DNA from: CALKXV01 sp965228905
Lineage (GTDB): Bacteria; Pseudomonadota; Alphaproteobacteria; Rhodobacterales; Rhodobacteraceae
Direction of reading: 5' to 3'
Length of the DNA: 64,000 bases
NCBI GenBank assembly: GCA_965228905.1
Contig: CBDDII010000003.1
Coordinates: forward strand, 1,736,001 to 1,800,000
Shown one piece after another: positions 60,579-64,000 of the stretch. The notes under the pieces were generated by a model that saw only the letters and a program-made list of their open reading frames with translations, did no database searches and had not been told where the DNA came from. Position numbers and translations under genes: made by a program. Numbering within the stretch: position 1 is the first letter of the stretch; every line of letters begins with the position of its first letter.

Positions 60579-62021
60579 ATGGAACAGGGGTTCACCACCG
60601 CAGTCTACATTGTTGCGGCAATTTTGTTCATCCTCTCGCTGGGCGGGCTGTCGAACCAGGAAAGTGCCAAACGCGCGGTCTGGTACGGCATCGTCGGCAT
60701 GACGCTCGCCGTGTTGGCAACACTTATCGGCCCCGGTTCGGGCATGTGGGTTCTGTCGCTTGTGCTGATCCTCGCGGGCGGCGCCATCGGGACTTTCGTC
60801 GCACAGCGGGTTCAGATGACCGAGATGCCCCAGCTTGTCGCGGCGATGCATTCGCTTGTGGGACTTGCGGCGGTTTTTGTCGGTTTCAATGCGGATTTCG
60901 AGATCAACAACGTCCGCGTCGCGCTTGAAGTGAAGGGCGAAACACTCGAAAGCCTTGGCACCTTCGCCCAACTCATCGCCAAGAAGTCGACGGTCGAGAT
61001 CAACATCCTCCGCGTCGAACTGTTCCTTGGCATCTTCATCGGCGCAATCACTTTCACCGGTTCGGTCGTTGCCTTCGGTAAACTTGCGGGCAAGATCACC
61101 TCGGCGGCGGTCAAGCTGCCGGGCGGGCACGCCCTGAACGCTGGTGCGGCGTTGATCTCGCTTCTCTGCCTTGTCTGGTATTTCAACACCGGCGGCATCC
61201 TGCCATTGCTGATCATGACACTGGCCGCGCTGTTCATCGGCTATCACCTGATCATGGGGATCGGCGGGGCCGACATGCCCGTGGTGGTGTCGATGCTGAA
61301 CAGCTATTCGGGCTGGGCGGCGGCGGCCATCGGCTTCTCGCTTGGCAATGACCTCCTGATCGTGGTCGGCGCACTCGTCGGTTCATCGGGTGCGATCCTC
61401 AGCTACATCATGTGCGTCGCCATGAACCGAAGTTTCGTCAGCGTGATCCTCGGTGGCTTTGGCAGCACGACCGGACCCGCGCAGGAAATTGAAGGCGAGC
61501 AGATCGCCATCGATTCCGACGGTGTGGCTACAGCACTCAACGACGCCGACAGCGTGATCATCGTACCCGGCTACGGCATGGCTGTCGCGCAGGCCCAGCA
61601 ATCGGTCGCCGAAATGACGCGAAAACTGCGCGCGGCGGGCAAGACTGTCCGGTTCGGCATCCACCCTGTCGCGGGTCGCCTTCCCGGCCACATGAACGTG
61701 CTCCTGGCCGAGGCAAAGGTGCCATACGACATCGTGCTGGAGATGGACGAGATCAACGACGACTTCCCGGAAACCGACGTGGTGATCGTGATCGGCTCGA
61801 ACGACATCGTGAACCCCGCCGCGCAGGAAGACCCGAATTCACCCATTGCCGGGATGCCCGTGCTGGAAGTCTGGAAAGCCAAGCAGGTCTTCGTTTCCAA
61901 GCGCGGCCAGGGCACCGGCTATTCTGGCATCGAGAACCCGTTGTTCTACAAGGAAAACACCCGTATGTTCTATGGTGATGCCAAAGCCTCGGTTGACAGT
62001 CTTCTGCCTGCGCTAGGTTAG
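60579..62021 (+). CDS. pntB: NAD(P) transhydrogenase beta subunit
   Basis: The 480-residue protein has eight to nine helices and the NADP(H)-binding domain III: VIIVPGYGMAVAQAQQSVAE, RFGIHPVAGRLPGHMNVLLA, and IVIGSNDIVNPAAQEDPNSP. AAGGAGAG precedes the ATG 12 bases after pntA. It completes the proton-translocating transhydrogenase. Confidence 0.96.
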   Translation: MEQGFTTAVYIVAAILFILSLGGLSNQESAKRAVWYGIVGMTLAVLATLIGPGSGMWVLSLVLILAGGAIGTFVAQRVQMTEMPQLVAAMHSLVGLAAVFVGFNADFEINNVRVALEVKGETLESLGTFAQLIAKKSTVEINILRVELFLGIFIGAITFTGSVVAFGKLAGKITSAAVKLPGGHALNAGAALISLLCLVWYFNTGGILPLLIMTLAALFIGYHLIMGIGGADMPVVVSMLNSYSGWAAAAIGFSLGNDLLIVVGALVGSSGAILSYIMCVAMNRSFVSVILGGFGSTTGPAQEIEGEQIAIDSDGVATALNDADSVIIVPGYGMAVAQAQQSVAEMTRKLRAAGKTVRFGIHPVAGRLPGHMNVLLAEAKVPYDIVLEMDEINDDFPETDVVIVIGSNDIVNPAAQEDPNSPIAGMPVLEVWKAKQVFVSKRGQGTGYSGIENPLFYKENTRMFYGDAKASVDSLLPALG

Positions 62022-62052
62022 CGACGAACGGCAACACCAGGATCGGACCGCC

Positions 62053-62487
62053 ATGAAGCACATCGTCTACGTCAGCCAGGCCGAGCGACCCTTCAGCACC
62101 GAAGCTCTCACGTCCTTGCTGGAACACAGCCGCACCAACAATGCCGACGACGGGATCACCGGCCTTTTGATCTATCGCTTCAATCCGGACTTTGAGCGCG
62201 GCAATTTCGTCCAGGTGCTGGAAGGCCCGGAGGACAGGATAGACGACGTCTGGCGCAGGATTTCCAACGATACCCGCCACCATACGATCGTCGTCGTCAG
62301 CGAAGGCCCGATCGACAAAAGGATGTTCAGCGACTGGACAATGGGGTTCAAGAATGTCGATGCGTCAGACCTCGCGGACTTCGAAGGGTTTTCCGACCTA
62401 GGCAGCGACCGGTTCTGGCAGGAAATCTCACCGGCCTCGGCCGAGACGGCGCTTGTTCTGTTGAAGAGTTTCTACGACGGTGGCTAG
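62053..62487 (+). CDS. BLUF-domain blue-light photoreceptor
   Basis: The 144-residue protein is a BLUF domain plus a short tail. The flavin-site residues are present: Tyr6 (HIVYVSQA), Asn30 (SRTNNADDGITG), Gln54 (NFVQVLEG), and Trp95 with Met97 (DWTMGF). BLUF domains bind FAD and change hydrogen bonding of the Gln on blue-light absorption. No output domain is attached, so it acts on a partner protein. It follows pntB by 31 bases and may be read from the same transcript. The stop codon lies in a long inverted repeat. Confidence 0.92.
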   Translation: MKHIVYVSQAERPFSTEALTSLLEHSRTNNADDGITGLLIYRFNPDFERGNFVQVLEGPEDRIDDVWRRISNDTRHHTIVVVSEGPIDKRMFSDWTMGFKNVDASDLADFEGFSDLGSDRFWQEISPASAETALVLLKSFYDGG

Positions 62488-62546
62488 GGCCGGTTCGCCT
62501 TGCCAGTCAGCCTCCAGACCAGGAATCTACGGGAGCGAACCGGCCC
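62487..62546. repeat. 12-bp perfect inverted repeat after the BLUF gene
   Basis: GGGCCGGTTCGC (62487-62498) and GCGAACCGGCCC (62535-62546) are perfect complements with a 36-base spacer. The left arm begins at the last base of the BLUF stop codon. No T-run follows. It could be a terminator stem or the scar of a mobile element, since base composition falls shortly after it. Confidence 0.6.
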
Positions 62547-62578
62547 GGTGTTTCGCGATCAGGGAGAGTTGAGAATCG

Positions 62579-63355
62579 ATGGACTTGGGGCTGACGGGAC
62601 AAAGAGTGATCGTGACGGGCGCGGCATCGGGGATTGGCCTTGCAACCGCTCGGGCCTTCGCCGCCGAGGGAGCGGACGTCATGGTATGTGACGTCGATCA
62701 GACCGCCCTGGATAACCTTTCTCGAACGGATCCGAACATTCGCACCGCCCCATGCGATGTCGCCAGCCGCGCCGATGCCGCCGACTTCATGGACAAGGCC
62801 CTTGCCCGACTGGGCGGCCTGGACACCCTGGTCAACAATGCGGGAATTGCCGGGCCGACCGGAGCAATTGATGAAATCTTGCCGGAAGAATGGGATCGTT
62901 GCCTGTCGGTATGTCTGACAAGTCAATTCAACCTTTCGCGTTTGGCGGTTGCTGCACTCAAAGAAAGTGGCAATCCATCCATAGTCAATTTGTCATCGCT
63001 TGCAGGGCGCCTTGGATTTGCTTTCCGCACTCCATACGCGGCAGCGAAATGGGGCGTCATTGGCTTGACCAAGTCGCTCGCAATCGAACTTGGGTCCTTC
63101 GGAATACGTGTGAACGCTGTTCTTCCGGGAATTGTATCTGGCCAGAGGCAGGAACGGGTGCTGAGGGCCAAGGCGCAGCAGATGGGCAAAAGCTTTTCAG
63201 AGGTGGAAGCAATTGCTCTGTCGCACACCTCGCTCAAGGACTACGTGACCGCCGAAGAGGTCGCCGACCAGATACTTTTTCTTGCATCCGAACGCAGCAA
63301 GTCAATCTCTGGCCAAGCCATCTCAGTTTGCGGCGACACTCAAAAACTGGCCTAG
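62579..63355 (+). CDS. Short-chain dehydrogenase/reductase
   Basis: The 258-residue SDR has the NAD-binding motif TGAASGIGLATA, NNAGIAGPTG, the catalytic Ser in NLSSLAGRLG and the YxxxK pair in TPYAAAKWG. The cofactor acidic residue (CDVDQ) suggests NAD(H). The substrate is unknown; similar enzymes oxidise sugars or hydroxyacids. The second half is clearly lower in GC than the operon before it (45% in 62941-63000 by count), which suggests a different origin. Confidence 0.9.
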   Translation: MDLGLTGQRVIVTGAASGIGLATARAFAAEGADVMVCDVDQTALDNLSRTDPNIRTAPCDVASRADAADFMDKALARLGGLDTLVNNAGIAGPTGAIDEILPEEWDRCLSVCLTSQFNLSRLAVAALKESGNPSIVNLSSLAGRLGFAFRTPYAAAKWGVIGLTKSLAIELGSFGIRVNAVLPGIVSGQRQERVLRAKAQQMGKSFSEVEAIALSHTSLKDYVTAEEVADQILFLASERSKSISGQAISVCGDTQKLA

Positions 63356-63609
63356 GGCCAGTGGGATTTGAGATTTCCACGGTGGCGCAACTTCTATTCC
63401 AACCTTCCAAAAGAAGAGGATCGAATAGCCAGTTTCGTGGCGGAGACGAAGGCCGCCTATCCTCCGCAACGTTCCGTATCACCAAGTAACATTTCCTTTG
63501 TAAAACAAATGATTTGCGGACTTTGTCTGTTTTGTGCCGTTGCAGCCTGTAACGATCAATGGCACAGTTTTTGGTACGTAGGAAAGCACGTCGGTGATTT
63601 GGGGGACAG
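63356..63609. other. AT-rich gap before the integrase gene
   Basis: These 254 bases have low GC (37% in 63481-63540 by count). I find no tRNA or attachment-site duplicate within the window. A short lipoprotein-like frame (63509-63634) is judged doubtful. Confidence 0.45.
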
Positions 63610-64000
63610 GTGCCAAAACGAGCGAAAGAACTGAGCGCACTTCAGGTGCAAAAGTTAAAACACCCCGGCCATGGTGGGAATTGGAATGTGGCGATCGGCG
63701 GTGTTCCCGGATTCCAGCTGGAGTTTACGCCGACGCAAGCGCGCTCCTGGTTGCTGAGGATCATGGTTGGTGGGCGACGGCGGAACATCGGCCTGGGAAG
63801 TTATCCCACGGTGAGTCTAGCTGATGCTCGGGAAACCGCGCGAGAGTATCACGGCATGGTCCACCGAGGAGAGGACCCCGTCGAGGAAAAACGCAAGTTG
63901 CGCGCCGATCTGGCTCGGCAAGCACGGCAGTCGTTCACGTTTCGGGACGCGATGGAGTAGTTCCTCGAAAGGAAGCTTCAGGAATTCGGAAACCCCAAGC
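63610..64000 (+). pseudogene. Tyrosine-recombinase integrase (DUF4102 N-terminal arm domain) with in-frame stop, runs off window
   Basis: Residues 1-116 form an arm-DNA-binding DUF4102 domain: KELSALQVQKLKHPGHGGNW, RSWLLRIMVGGRRRNIGLGS and YPTVSLADARETAREYHGM. At 63958 a TAG interrupts the frame after FTFRDAME. The next codons (FLERKLQEFGNPK) continue exactly as intact relatives do, so a nonsense change is likely. The catalytic domain lies beyond the window. Such integrases mark genomic islands; this copy is probably inactive unless the stop is read through. Confidence 0.75.

Noticed and set aside
63509..63634. 41-residue lipoprotein-like frame (lipobox AVAAC)
   Set aside because: There is no ribosome site, it overlaps the integrase start, and the tail looks like read-through of non-coding DNA. 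It is not strong enough to call.

Overview
The window looks like a chromosomal segment of a high-GC alphaproteobacterium of the Rhodobacterales (roseobacter type). The evidence is the gene neighbourhoods: yajC-secD-secF leading into ccmAB, a rhizobial-style rhamnose locus (rhaRSTPQUK divergent from rhaDI), and a membrane formate dehydrogenase island with its DUF6494/DUF6505/DUF4444/DUF3305/DUF3306 satellites. Corrinoid-linked C1 genes and a tripartite tricarboxylate transporter (TTT) fit as well. No rRNA, tRNA or CRISPR array was seen. Genus-level placement is not possible by eye.

Layout. (1) 1-4427: a truncated dps with a perfect Irr/ICE-type palindrome upstream, an orphan hypothetical gene, and an iron-related triplet (DUF1111 dihaem protein, imelysin-like protein, DUF1513 propeller). 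(2) 4435-11099: a corrinoid-dependent methyl-transfer and folate group (RACo-like activator, methyltetrahydrofolate methyltransferase, MetF-like reductase, PF13769 small protein), interrupted by an MFS transporter and a DUF1127 gene. No corrinoid protein or substrate methyltransferase is present. (3) 11616-18218: yajC-secD-secF, a TSUP permease, an Mth938-type protein, ccmA-ccmB, then bioY and a DUF6314 gene. (4) 18328-19632: purB. (5) 19643-30492: a complete L-rhamnose uptake and catabolism locus, with a strikingly symmetric operator candidate between rhaR and rhaD. (6) 30592-44515: a formate dehydrogenase island carrying the structural genes (alpha, beta, gamma), a Tat-signal small protein, a TorD-type chaperone, a multi-cluster ferredoxin and an ApbC/Mrp carrier. 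It also holds a ligase-fold protein, two unusual c-type cytochromes (one WD40 fusion, one with a possible binding-protein-like domain) and a 41-residue membrane protein. (7) 44772-44867: a transposase relic. (8) 44988-62021: an IclR regulator and a long, tightly packed catabolic operon. It encodes a Zn alcohol dehydrogenase, a molybdenum hydroxylase with an unusual subunit split, a TTT transporter, an IolD-like thiamine enzyme, an aldehyde dehydrogenase and an IlvD/Edd dehydratase, and ends in pntAB. (9) 62053-64000: a BLUF photoreceptor, a long inverted repeat, a lower-GC short-chain dehydrogenase and a tyrosine-recombinase gene with an in-frame stop. This looks like the edge of a mobile region.

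How the genes work together. Rhamnose is imported by RhaSTPQ, processed by RhaU, RhaI and RhaK, and cleaved and oxidised by the bifunctional RhaD. Formate oxidation by FdhABC would feed electrons to quinone or to the attached cytochromes, and would also consume formate released by C1 metabolism.

The least described system is the IclR-controlled operon. A dehydrogenase, a dehydratase of the IlvD/Edd family and an IolD-like ring-cleaving enzyme are arranged with a TTT importer, as if the inositol-type logic (oxidise, dehydrate, hydrolyse the diketone) had been rebuilt from other enzyme families. Its substrate cannot be read from the sequence. PntAB at the end of the operon suggests that the pathway perturbs the NADH/NADPH balance.
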